64,000 nt of DNA, from contig JAUIRK010000014.1 in assembly GCA_030549495.1 (NCBI GenBank), forward strand, positions 496,001-560,000. Reading direction: 5' to 3'. The DNA comes from Nectonema munidae. Taxonomy: Eukaryota; Nematomorpha; Nectonematoida; Nectonematidae. Positions 35,051 to 46,704 of this stretch are shown here, in pieces; within the stretch, counting starts at the first letter, position 1; each line of letters opens with the position of its first letter. The translations under genes and the position numbers were made by a program. The notes below the pieces were generated by a model. The model saw only the letters and a list, made by a program, of their open reading frames with translations. It searched no databases and was not told the origin of the DNA.

Positions 35051-36391
35051 ATTGTGCACATTTATTTAATCTCTTTATCTTGTGTCTAAGGCGCTACATT
35101 ACCTTATCTGTGCTACTTCTCTGCATAAAAAATAGTAAATTTCCTTTTTTTGGCCAAATATTTTAAGGTCAATGACCTTTCGATTCACTTTTAACGTATC
35201 ATCGTATTTATTATGAAGAGTTGTGTCTATGATTTTATTTAAAAATTGGTTTGATCAATCTTACGACTCAATGATACAGTGGTGGATTCACCCTCCTCTT
35301 TTTTGAGCATATCAGAGAATGATTAAATCCACTTTACTTTGATTTTTTAAAGAAAAAAAAGTTGCACTTAAGATGCGTAATTTATTGTGGGGTAATATTG
35401 CTTGTGTAATAAACTCTAGAATCTAGATAAACATTCATTTACATTGTTCCTTATAATTATATATCCAGAAAATGTTTATTTTTGAAAAAAATATAAAATC
35501 TTCAGAGCTTAATTTTCATTTATATCAAAACGTGTTTGATGCTTGTTTCAACTTTTTTAATTATTTTTTAATAAATAATTGACTAATTTTTTTAAATTCG
35601 TAATGAGACATTGAATATGAAATTTGTGTATAGAAAGATACATAATGATGATAAAACTTCTATATGGAAATACGTTTTGAAATCTGAATGATGCCTTTTT
35701 CTGTAAATGATATATTTATTTAGACTTGGGGATTATCATGAAGAAGACTATGATGAATTGTTTTGCTCAAACATTCCGGGAATCATGAGTGAGTACAAAA
35801 ACTTCAAAAGTGTCAAGTTTAGCAACTGTTCAATCTTACACATCACAGACTTCATTCAACGGTACTCGTTTCAACTCGTTTTTGGTTACCTGCGATTCAA
35901 AGAAAACATTAAAAGGCCTTTCCCCACTCACTGTACATGGTTTTGGTTTGCGTATATTTTTCGGCTAACAAGATTGTGAAAAGTAATTAACAATTGAACT
36001 TACTCTAGTTGTACACTCAAATTATTTTTGTTACACTCATAAATTTGAGACCAATATTTTCAAAAATTAAATAAAAATTGAAAAAAATGTTCTCTATTTC
36101 TTGAAACAGCATGTGTCAACATTCAAAATGATATTTTTTGCTTCAGACTTTCTCATTTAGTCTTCATGAGAAGTTTGCTGTCGTTTCGTTTCATGCTTGT
36201 TTACCAAAATTCGTAACTACTCAAAATGGTGGAAGCTGGACGAGATTCGTTATGCTCGGTTTAACTTGTATCTGTACGCTTTGCAATACCAAAGGCGTTT
36301 CATAATAAAGAACTTGATTTTTCAATCCAATAAAATAGTTCAAAATATTTGTTATACTTCTAAAAATTTTAAAGTAATAAGATTAACATTG
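35051..36391. other. Non-coding stretch with one candidate exon
   Basis: Apart from the segment at 35724-35788, nothing is recognised. A hAT-like terminus CAGTGGTGGATTCACCC at 35277 has no partner or duplication. Confidence 0.4.
35724..35788 (+). other. Candidate host exon (65 nt), speculative
   Basis: Bounded by TTTATTTAG (acceptor-like, with a preceding T-rich tract) and ATCATGA|GTGAGTAC (good donor). The phase reads LGDYHEEDYDELFCSNIPGI, an acidic, mixed-composition sequence unlike nearby AT-rich noise. The frame also stays open to 35979. I do not recognise the protein. It might be one exon of a host gene whose introns make up much of this window. Confidence 0.22.
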
Positions 36392-36800
36392 ATTCTTACC
36401 AGGCCCGTAGCTAGGACTTTTCAATTGGGAGGGCTGGAAAAATTTTGGGGGGGGGGCTAAAAAGAAATCATTTTAGAGAAATCCTTTGTTTCGTTCATTT
36501 GCTTTTTTCCAGTTAGAAAAGCCATTCAAAGTGAAAGCTGTGTCTCTTTGATTAATTTTGGCAAAAAGTCTACAGGGAAAGCAAAAAGCAGCGTCTTTCA
36601 TGACTGAGTATTCAAGTAAATAATATTGGATAAAACCTTAAATACAGTTAGATGTCGCATTAGACAGGGTCATAAAATAAAGGTAAAAATCCTATGCTAT
36701 GAAAACAAAGTTGAAGAAGACATATATAAGGGGGGCTTTCTATCTTAGTTAGGGGGGCTTAGCCCCCCTTGCCCTCTCTGTCTACAGGCCTGATTCTTAC
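36392..36800. mobile_element. 393-bp hAT-type MITE with perfect TSD
   Basis: Element at 36400-36792. Termini: CAGGCCCGTAGCTAGGA on the left, CAGGCCTGTAGACAGAG as the reverse complement of the right. It is flanked by a perfect 8-bp duplication ATTCTTAC (36392-36399 and 36793-36800). A G10 tract lies near the left end and GGGGGGCTTAGCCCCCC near the right. There is no coding sequence. It is non-autonomous and presumably moved by a hAT transposase acting in trans. Confidence 0.9.
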
Positions 36801-37321
36801 GTAAGTGTTTTGTTTATTTAAATCTTTAAAATGGACGGATTTTTGATAATTACTTTAGAAAAAACCCAATTCTATTTTTCTTTTTAAAACTTTACCTCTA
36901 CACATAATATATTCATTTTCAAAATCAAGCTTCCTTTTTGCTCTAGTTTTTTGATTTGTAATCTTTTCATTGACACATTTTGTTCTATAATTTGATTTTG
37001 AATTAACAGATAGTAATTTTTTTATTTTTCATTTCATAATCTTAGAAAAAAAATTCTAAATTCGATAACACAAAGTATACAATGTCAAAATGAATAAAGT
37101 GATACATAATAAATGTTAGAAGAAAATTAATATATATTTAACTCAAAAATAAATTGATATTCACGTATGTAAAGATTTATACTATTTATATAGTCAAACA
37201 TTTAAAAAACACATTTTAAAATTAAATAAAAAAAATTAGCTTAAACGAATTTCCTATTTTTAACCGTGTAAAATGATTTTTTTCATCTTAAACTTGATGT
37301 GTGATTTCCAAGGTTTTTAAA

Positions 37322-37450
37322 ATGAACATAGGTAAGAAAGTTAGTGTTTCCCCAGAAAACGTAGATAGATCCCTACGCATTACATTTGACGTCCTGCTTA
37401 TCAAAAATGGCACTACTCTTGGCTCCATCTATCAAAAGATTGAGATCTAG
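37322..37450 (+). other. Small ORF, 42 codons, unknown
   Basis: ATG-initiated frame beginning MNIGKKVSVSPENVDRSL and ending GSIYQKIEI, then TAG. Its composition is more balanced than most frames in this AT-rich block. No start context, splice evidence or homology supports it, so it is listed only as a candidate. Confidence 0.15.
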
Positions 37451-38940
37451 GATTTCTTATGGTGTAGACAATTTTCTTTTGCTTTTATTTATTGTTCACT
37501 TCTATATTATCTATTTGCGCAATAAAATGTGTAGTGGTTCAAACATTTGCTTACACTTTGTTTAATTGGTAGAGGAAATCAATCTTATTACTCTCACATA
37601 TTTTGTTCACTTTTAAACTGCTTATTTTTGCGGAATATATTGGCACAAAGAAAGCAAAATACATTTTAAATGCTATTAAATATTGAATCTCATATGAAGA
37701 ATATTTTAGTGTGTAAAGCAGGGACCATGATAAGATATAGATTCCCCATGCAATCTGTCGTTTTTGTAAGTGAACTCTACAAGGATAAGAAACCTTAAGA
37801 TGAAAATGCGTGCCATTCGCAACTCTTAAAATTTGGCGAGAGTTAAAAAACCACTTGAATGATTTCTATTTTTTCATGTTTGATGTATCTTTGTACAAAA
37901 CCCAATTGTGGAAACATTTCTCTTTAATCTCTCTATTTCCACACGGCGATTAGTTGCAAACTCCAGTATGTTCAGCATTTAAATCTACATTTAATGTTGA
38001 TATGTCGGATCACAATGATTTCTGGAACGGATAAAACATAGGCTTGCCACAAAAGCTTCACTTTACTGACTAAAAAGAGCTTGAACGAATGATATAAAAC
38101 TTACTAAAACTGGAGTTGAATTGTTTGCATCAAATTGAAAAAATTAAATTTGTTGGCCCCAAGTTTAAAGTACATAGTATGACAAGACAGAGTTTCACGG
38201 TACACACTTTTTAACTCTGCACAAAGATAAAAGCTTTATCTGAAGAATTAGTCCTAAAGCATTCGTACGATCAATGGCGTTTGTTCATTAATTCTTCTAA
38301 AAAAAAGATTCAAGACTGTTTTTTTGCTTCACAGCAACATATCCACCTATCACTGCTAGTTACTATGTTCAACTAAAAGAAGATTACATAAAGCTAACAT
38401 TTTTGCTAGGTAAGCTCATATATAATAAGCATAGATAGAACATATATAACTTCAAGATATAACCTACTAAGATTATAAGACATATACTAGACTTAAGATG
38501 TATTTAGCATCCTATGTTATACTCTTGTGGTAGCAAAAACGTGAATGATAAGATAGGTAATCTCTTCAGGCTTGTAAAGTACGATTCTATTGTCTTTAGC
38601 GAAAAATCTCTCCCTTCTCCTCACCTCACATTAAACGTAGCCTAAACTTAACATCTGTGACATGTGAGATGATGCAGAAGCAAGTAGAAGTTACCCAAGC
38701 TTTCAGAAGCAAAAGTAGCTGTTGGTGTGTTTGTAAATATTAACTAAACTTAAAAATAATCTTATAAATATGTAGATTAGAAAAAAATGTTATCTAATTA
38801 ATTTTTAGATCCGCCCCTGAGACTGAATATCGATCAGATTTTTTAAGTTTTGTAAACAATAATACAAAAAAATGTTTTTGTGATTTTTTTTATAAATATA
38901 TAAAAGATACAAAATTTTTTTATAAAAATTATACCCATAT

Positions 38941-38985
38941 ATGTTATTGTCCGAAGAAGCCTTGAGGAGGCGAACTATTACATTT
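38941..38985 (+). other. Degenerate hammerhead-like motif
   Basis: ATGTTATTGT, then CCGAAGA, then AGCC-TTGAG-GAGGC (a 4-bp stem with loop), then GAAC, then TATTACAT. This resembles the hammerhead ribozyme order (CUGANGA, stem II, GAAA) with changes at core positions. The flanks can pair over 7 of 9 positions. Such motifs occur near the ends of Penelope-like and some other retroelements. The core changes make cleavage unlikely. Confidence 0.3.
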
Positions 38986-41900
38986 TTTATAAAAAACTTT
39001 TTTTTTGAATAAAACTTTTTTATTCATTACCAAATTTTTGATGGCCTTTCAATACCACTTCGTTTATACATACAAATATAATATCAATTTTAAAATTAGC
39101 ACATCAAACATATTTTTACTGATAATAATAGTTCCAAGAAAATAAAAAAACAAAAACCCAATTTGATAGAGAAACTTGTTAAAAGTATATTTGTGGTTGA
39201 ACAATGAAAATGGATTAGGTTAATGCTTTGTTTGATAACTTTTTAACTTAATTAAAACCTAAGAAGCTTTAAAAATAAGTTTATGACAATCGTTTGGAAA
39301 CGATTTTAATTCAAATAAACAATCGAATGAATTTAATATTCTTTAAATTAAAAGCTATATTTCATCTTTTGTTTTAAATATTTAATAAAATTGACTATCC
39401 TTGTTCGACAATCAGAAACCCGGCACTAATTTTGGTTATCTATTTTGGTTATGTATGCGAGGCGCATCAAACAACCTACAAACTATAAACCTACAAACTA
39501 TAAAAGCTTAGAAATCGTATTTACAGAGAACTTTAGAGAAGGAGTTGGTCTAAAGTGTTCATATTCTATTTTAAATGATCTTTTTGAACTTCCAATATTA
39601 TGAAAGAAATTCATAATAAAATATAATAAAGAAGTTTCTAAAATCCTAAAAGAAAATTGAATCCTAAAAGTTTTAACATTTTTTTGATTATGTTGAACAA
39701 AGGATTAATTTTTTTTCGTTTTTTAACATATTATTAATTTTATATTAAATTTTTGGATATCATGTTTGAAAAATTTTAAGTGGTCTACAATTGTAAAATC
39801 AGTCTGCGGAATACCTGTACCTAAGTGCGTATTTATGGAGAAGGGGGAGGGGAACACATCTTGTTTATGAAAAATAAAATTTTCTTAATCTGAGACATGC
39901 TTAAGACAGCGTGGTCTATCCCTATTTTTCTAATTCTTGTCAATGTTAATTTGATGATTCTGTTTAAATTACTTAAAATCATATATTGAAGACATATTTT
40001 GAATATTTTTATAAAGAGTCAAAAATTTATATCTTTACTATACTTAAGTTCAAACTTACTCTTGGTGTAGTATCACTTTTGTACTAAGAAAAACTGGCTG
40101 TGTACCTAATACTAATTATAATCACTCAAATACAATTTTGATTTGGCTTATCTTTTGTTTACGTTTGGTTTTAATCCTGTGCTTAGTGAAGTAGGGTGAA
40201 AACACCAAAAAGTCAAATTATACTATTTATAATTGATTTTTATTTCCCAATACTGAAAGTATATGCTTTCTTTTAGTTATGAAATAAGCGAAGGTGGTAC
40301 GCAAATCTTTCCAATATGGATAACGTACGTGTATATCTTTTGGATTTTTAAGTCTTTTCATCACATCTTTACAGAGGAATCCTCTTATAATATGAAGTCA
40401 TAGTTTTTTGTGCTTTATCAAGAGTACCACTCCTAATATAAAAACTTGTCGAAGAAAAAAGAGGTCAATATTCTGGTTAAAATGATAAATAAGTTTATTT
40501 TTTAAAAATAATTGAAACGATATTTCACAACAAAATGAAAATGTCAAGCTTTATCCTCCAAAAATAGTTTTTGATGTCTGGAATTAAAGGAAACGCGCTT
40601 GTGTGCGTTTACGTATATAAAAGAAAAGGTAAAGTTACTTTATGAAACGTTCTCAATCTTTTATAAAGGAGAGACAAGACGTGTGTTTACGATGAGCCGG
40701 AAGCTAGTATACCACTGCCTCTCTACAATCCGTCTGCTTTAACACCTCATCAACAATGCCAAGAATATCATGGCGTTTCCTATTCCTTCGATATCAATGT
40801 AAATCAATTATGCTAGATTCGTAAGAATACCGGCACACAAGAAACAAAAACTTTCTTTATAAACTTCCCTTTTTTTAAGTAAGTTAGTTGGTTAGATCAT
40901 TTATTTCATTGAGTCTATTTTTACATTTGAACCATACAAGCTTCCGTTTCCCTTTGAATAATAAGGAGTTTTTGATTTTCGATAAACTTTTGGTCCACAG
41001 CTTATTCTATGATTTTTAGATTTTGATCTAATGCTGTTGAATGTGTTTCGGTGTTCTTACAACACATTTCTTTACCTTTCCCATATTTATCATCTTTCAA
41101 CACTTTCTCATCCTAGACTTCCACTTGCTTGGCACTTTACTGCTTTCAAGGAAATCGTACCTTCATACAAAGCACTCAGCCCTTCACTTTTTGCCTTGAC
41201 AATGGATCACTTGCAGTTGGAGCCACGGAAAGGGTAAATTAAAAACTACTTTCTATCGCGTTCAATGTCGTTATCCCCTCTTTCCTACAGACGCTACCAT
41301 ATTTTCTCTAGGCATTTCTTGATCTTTTGAGAAAGCGATTCTACGTAATCCTTGTTTAAAACCAGAAACCTTTATTTGCTAAATTTGTTATTAGATTAAC
41401 TTATCCTCACACTTTTCTTGACAACTTAAATCTTTACGCTATTTATTTCTAAATTATAAAACTAGATTTTTAACTATCACTCTTTAAATATATTGCTAAT
41501 ATGCTTCCTAATATTTTCATTCATGCAATTTAGCTAATTTATATTATTTGTTAATTTAAAGTTTTTGAAAGTATAAGCAAAACATTTATTCTTCTTTATT
41601 TTAGTAATAGTTATTTACAGGTTTGCCATCAAAATTTTTGTGTTTTAAAAAAATATGCCCAACTGAACACTAAAACTGTTTTAGGGTCGCAGCGAGATAG
41701 AACCAGTATCTTCCTACAAAATTATTAGTTTAAAATTAGATACACATTAATTTATTCACATCTCATATGGTAAAAGCATTCATTTATTTTCTAACTTTCA
41801 TATTTTTCTAAAATAAATTTCTTTCTATTTCTAACTTTCATGCATGCCACTTTTAGTTCTGGGCACCACCATTTTAGAATTCCATTGCACTTTTTGCAAT

Positions 41901-42420
41901 TTTTCTAATTTTTCTTTTTCTTAAGATAAATTTTTCTTAGTTTTTTGATCTTAGTTATGTGCGTGTTTTTCAAGTTATTTTTAAAACTGTTTTTTTTATC
42001 TTTTTTCAATTCTAACTAAATAATCACAAGCGCTTGTTTGAAATAATATTAAAAGTCAACTAAAGAGAGATTGCTAAATTAAACTGAAAAAATTTTGTAA
42101 TTATAAAAATAAATAAACAAAATTATTGAAGAAAAAATAAAAATTTGTACCCGTTAATGGTAAACTCCTTGTGAAAAATTTAGAAAATTTGATCTGAAAA
42201 TAATGTTTAAATATCAAAAAAAAAGTTAGAAAAATGACACGTGTCAAACAGTGTCTTAGCAAGCCTGGAGAGGTCCACCCTGCGGCAAATTTTTCTAAGA
42301 ACTTAATAGTAATATTACACACTAATTGAATAATGCTTTGGTACACTGTTCCATTGTTTTGCACACCACAGGCCACTGATGTCAAAACAATGTAAACACA
42401 ACAAAATCAAAAATTTTAAT

Positions 42421-42640
42421 TCAGATAGAATTGCAAAAAGACAAAATAAAATTGAAAAAAGACAAAATACAATTGCAAAAAGACAACATTGAATTTGAAA
42501 AAAAAACAAAATTGAATTTGAAAAAGACAAAATAAAATTGGAAAAAGACAAAATAGAATTGTAAAAAGATCATATAGAATTGCAAAAGACAAAATACAAT
42601 TGCAAAAAAAAAACAAAATATAATTGCAAAAATACAATAT
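42421..42640 (+). repeat. Degenerate purine-rich tandem repeat, about 18 bp
   Basis: About a dozen imperfect units resembling AAAAAGACAAAATAAAATTG run across this stretch. Because the unit is close to a multiple of three, all three minus-strand frames stay partly open and read as Phe/Leu/Cys-rich peptides. Those frames are by-products of the repeat and not genes. Confidence 0.75.
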
Positions 42641-43940
42641 AAACAGTATATATTTATAATTTGTCTTTATAAAACATCCATCCCATTTAACTTCTTTGTA
42701 CTTACTAATATTTTATAAAATTTGTAAGATTTTTATTTTTGGAAATATATATAAAAAAAAGTGTTTTTAGGAAGTCAAGTTTAAAAGAGGGTTTGACTTA
42801 AGAATAATTTATAAACTAAAAAATGAAAAAATATATCATGAATAACTCAACATTAGTCTTAAAATCAGTTCAAGAATTGAAGTATAAATTCAGGAGATGC
42901 TATTCTTAAATAAAACTTTGTAATAGAACTTATTCATTGTGTCAAAAATATTACTTTATTATTGTGATCAATTCTTTCTAGAATTAAGGAAAGTAAAACA
43001 TGAAACTCAAAATGAGCTATTCATTTAAAACTTTTTTTAGAAAATGCACTATAAATTCTCTCATATAAGAAGATCATAAGTTATTGTACATTAAGATAAT
43101 TCATAAAAACTAGCTACAATTTTAGTGCGCAAAGATAACATGTGTAAAAATATTTTTATTTTCTTTAAATACACGTAAAAATGTTTTTTTTGCAAAAAGC
43201 CTTATAAATCTAGGCACAAATGAAGGTAGAATTTCAATAATTAAGGTAAAATAATAGATCAGCCTTCAGGACCTTTATTTCTGGCCTCATATGTTTATTC
43301 CAAAATTATGGACTATGCTAGTGCATACGGGGATCTTCTTTCTCAAGTAGTGTGCCTGAGAAGTATTCATGTTTATAATTTACAAAGACTTGCTTTCTCT
43401 TTGCAATAGAATATAAAATTTAAAATAAGTAAGCTCAATTTAGTTGAGCATTCGTTTTCTTTAAAATAAAGTATTCAACCTAGTTTATAAATTAGGATGA
43501 CAAATTATTCTCTGTTAAAAATGATTGTTTTTTCTCTTTTGAAATCTTTCAAATTCTTTTTTTCTTTTCCTTGTATACTTCATTACCATACAATGATATT
43601 TTGTATTTGTTCAAAGATGTGCATTAAATATGAATGTGTGAAGACAAAAGACGTACCCAGTTTTGACTTACGCATCTTTGACTTGAAGCACAATGAACTT
43701 TGAAGAAAAGAAGATTCCACAAACGCTAAGATTTTTTATGGCAAAAGAATTCTACTTGTATGATTTAATAAAAGGAAAATATTTTTACTAAAATCAACTT
43801 TAAGTCGTTTACACGCACATCCTGTAAGCTTTTTACATTGAAAAATAGGAGATACGTATTTGCCAAAGCAAGAGAGATCGTGTCAGTTTATATATCTTCA
43901 ATATGGTGAATTCAATGGAATAAAGTTTTATTTTATGAAG
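42641..43940. other. Non-coding AT-rich stretch
   Basis: Nothing recognised. The 68-codon frame at 43497-43703 has no known domain. Confidence 0.45.
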
Positions 43941-43944
43941 TCCT

Positions 43945-44035
43945 TGAAACGGTGATCGGACCGTTCGCTACTGAACCGTTCGTACCCGGACATTTCGCTA
44001 CGGGACAGTTCATTACTAGGAATATTTCGTTACAG
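43945..44035 (+). repeat. Minisatellite of GGACATTTCGCTAC type
   Basis: Four to five diverged units of about 15 bp: GGACCGTTCGCTACT, GAACCGTTCGTACCC, GGACATTTCGCTACG, GGACAGTTCATTACT. The unit resembles the CGACATTTCATCACA repeat at 56641-56870, so the two arrays may share an origin. Confidence 0.65.
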
Positions 44036-44084
44036 ATATATTAATATTTCATAACCTGTACGGTTGAACGCGGGTAGACAACTT

Positions 44085-44372
44085 GAATGTCATCTCCAAC
44101 CTGTATACTACGATGGTTTCTATTTCATGTACAAATGACTAGGGAGACAATGTTAAACTTTCTGTTCATATTTTGCTGGATGTAAGATTTGATATACCTC
44201 ATTCAGGGAGACGATGCTACATAAGTTATTACCTATATACATTATACCTGCATACTACGATGGTTCATCTCCAACCTGTATACTGCGATGGTTCATCTCC
44301 AACCTGTCAGTTCATATTTTGCTAGATGTAAGATGTAAGACGATGTTACATAAGTTATTACCTATATTTTTG
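44085..44372 (+). repeat. Interleaved duplications, about 130-bp spacing
   Basis: CTCCAACCTGTATACT occurs near 44095 and 44270. GTTCATATTTTGCT with GATGTAAGAT occurs near 44165 and 44310. TACATAAGTTATTACCTATA occurs near 44218 and 44347. GATGGTTCATCTCCAACCTG is itself duplicated in tandem at about 44260-44310. The pattern is a compound of at least two rounds of local duplication. Confidence 0.65.
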
Positions 44373-44379
44373 CAATTTT

Positions 44380-44805
44380 TTCACGATATTAAATAATATA
44401 CTGAATTGCGATATCTACTTGCGTTAACATAAAACACTCCTCCGTTTTTCAAAAAAATAAATAAATAGGCTGCTTTATGATCATATATATATATATATGT
44501 CGAACTATAATAATGAACTATTATATGTTATTTGAAAATGTCCTGTGATGCAACTTTTAAATATTAATTATAATGTGAGCATTGGTGTGTGATTTCTTTA
44601 TCGCACATTGTCTGTATAAATATAACAAATACTCTTCGTTAAAAGACAGTAAAATGCTATTTCTCAACTACTTATAAATAATATAAGCAATGTATTCTGA
44701 AAGCCCATAAAAAATGCTTTAATTTAGTATATCGCATGACACATTTGGTTGAGATTTTTCAATGGCCCTTCGTTAAAAAAATATTGAATATATAAAATCC
44801 ATTAC
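44380..44805. other. Non-coding stretch before the LINE
   Basis: AT-rich, with a (TA)n run near 44485-44500. No recognised feature. The LINE's 5' end may lie here, but ORF1 was not seen. Confidence 0.4.
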
Positions 44806-44999
44806 ATCTTATGGTGGGTGAAGTGAAATTTTCCCTTTCCCGATTTAACTATGATCCGATGAATTCAATTACTTCTAACTTGGTAAATAATTCTTTAAGT
44901 GAAAATTTTAACCATGAAATGTTTAAAGATCTTTTTGATTTTCCCTATTTTAAAGATTTATGTTTGTTTGAAAGTTTTTTTCCATCTCAATTTTCTTCA

Positions 45000-45660
45000 T
45001 TAAACATGAGTTTGTTTTTGAGAAACTTCACTATAATGAGTTTAAATATTCAGTCTTTAAAGCTAAATTGAACTGTCTCAAGACTTTTCTGAACTTCTTT
45101 TAAAATAAAATCTAGTACTACCAAAAATTATATGTTTACGAGAGACTTGCTTCCTGATATTTTAGTCGGTACTAATGATATGGATAATTATAACTTTGTT
45201 TTCCCCCCTTCATTGAGCTACCACTCTGGGTTAGCTTTTTTTATTGATAAAACACTTGAGTATGTAAACTATGATTCAGAAAGTAACAGTCGACATTTTG
45301 AAATTTTAAGAGTAGCCGTATCTATATCAAAAAATAGAAAACTTTTTATAAATAATGTCTACAGAAAACCTTCCACTAGTAAGTTGGAAATAGGGGAGTT
45401 TTTAATTGAGTTTGAAAGCTTTTTAAACACATATAAATATGATCTCAAGCATAGTCTGTTCATGGGAGATTTCAACTTTGATTTACTCAAAGTATCGACT
45501 AATCAATATGTCAGAAATTTTTTGAATTTGTGGTTTTCCAACGGTTTCAAACCAACTTTTTCTAAGTACACACGTTTTGATAGTAAAACTCTCCTTGATA
45601 TAATTTGTGCCAACCAACCTAGACATATATACCTACAACCTTTATTATCCAATATATGAT
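45000..45660 (+). pseudogene. LINE 1 apurinic-type endonuclease region
   Basis: An exonuclease/endonuclease/phosphatase fold that nicks target DNA for target-primed reverse transcription. Visible: start MSLNIQSLKL; a middle stretch LEYVNYDSESNSRHFEILRV; LFINNVYRKPSTSK (strand with the family's YRPP-like motif); FMGDFNFDLLK with the catalytic Asp/Asn; and FSKYTRFDSKTLLDIICAN. The family's final SDHxP motif appears as YDHMPLLLSL just past the frame change (about 45656-45690). One frame break lies between 45071 and 45132 and another near 45650. Confidence 0.8.
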
Positions 45661-46704
45661 CATATGCCATTATTATTATCATTGCAAATTAATTATAATA
45701 CGGAAAACTGTGTCTTTAAAAACAATTTGATGAAATCAAATTTGTTTAGCTTGCTTCAAATTTCGATTGGTATAAGTACTTGCGCATTAGTTTCGACGAC
45801 CCTGATTCTTTTTTTCAAGCAATGCATGATAAACTTTCTGAATTCATCGACCAATTCATATTATAAAGATGCTAAAAAATCTTTGGTTACTAAAAATTTA
45901 TTAAATATGATCAAACGTAGAAATGACATTTTTTCAAAATTAAAGAAAAGTTTCTCTGATATGAGGAATAAATTTATTTCTTTAAAAAATAAAATCAAGC
46001 ATATGTCTAAAAAATTAAAAGAGGAATACTACTTCAATTATTTTAATACATCAAAAAACGTGAAACAGAGTTGGAATAAACTAAATTCCCTTTTGAAACC
46101 ATGTTCCAATTCTAAAATATCATTAAAATTTGATCAGAAAATAATCGATAATAAAAAGGTGATAGCTGAAATCTTCAATGAGAAATTTACTGGACTATCT
46201 CATATCCAAAACAGAACCAATGATGAACATTTTTTGTACACAATAATAAGTCAAAATTTTATTTTGAACAAAATTCCATTGAAGACATTTTATTAGCTGT
46301 GAGTTCTTGCAAGAATATATTTATGGTATTTCCATACATCATATCGAACTAATAATTAATGTATTAGCTCGATACCTCCTCATAGGTTTCAATGCTTGTA
46401 TCGAATTTAACACATATCCTAAGGTTTTCAAACTAAATAAAGTTTGCCCAATTTTCAAAAAAGGAGATAGACATGGTATGGATATTTATCGTCCTATATC
46501 TATCATTCCATCACGCTCAAAGATATTGGAAAAAATTCTTTTCAATCAAATTTATACTTTTTTTCATTCTAATAATTTATTTGATGAAAGACAATTTGGG
46601 TTCCGTAGGCTACATGATACACAGTCACTCCTTGCGTTGTTCATCAATGATATAATTGACAACCTTTCCTCAGGTCGAGCAGTTCTTACTGCTTTTGTTG
46701 ATCT

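Larger units (their letters stand above)
36801..42240. other. Long AT-rich non-coding stretch
   Basis: The largest featureless block. It holds a 42-codon frame at 37322-37450, a hammerhead-like motif at 38941-38985 and an unpaired hAT-like terminus (reverse complement CAGGGGCGGATCTAAA) ending at 38819. At 41031-41237 a 68-codon frame has no recognised domain. Confidence 0.5.

Noticed and set aside
35277-38819. A single 3.5-kb hAT between CAGTGGTGGATTC (35277) and the inverse of CAGGGGCGGATC (38819)
   Set aside because: The 8-bp flanks (CAATGATA and AGACTGAA) do not match, there is no transposase between them, and another MITE with its own ends lies inside. Probably two unrelated orphan ends.
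42240-42420. Possible LINE tail on the minus strand (LWCAKQWNSVPKHYS)
   Set aside because: Resembles the LWNSLP end motif of LINE ORF2, but neighbouring blocks are missing and the match is too short to call.
42315-42637. Hydrophobic Phe/Leu-rich frames that resemble membrane proteins
   Set aside because: They arise from an 18-bp tandem repeat and have no start context or unique sequence.
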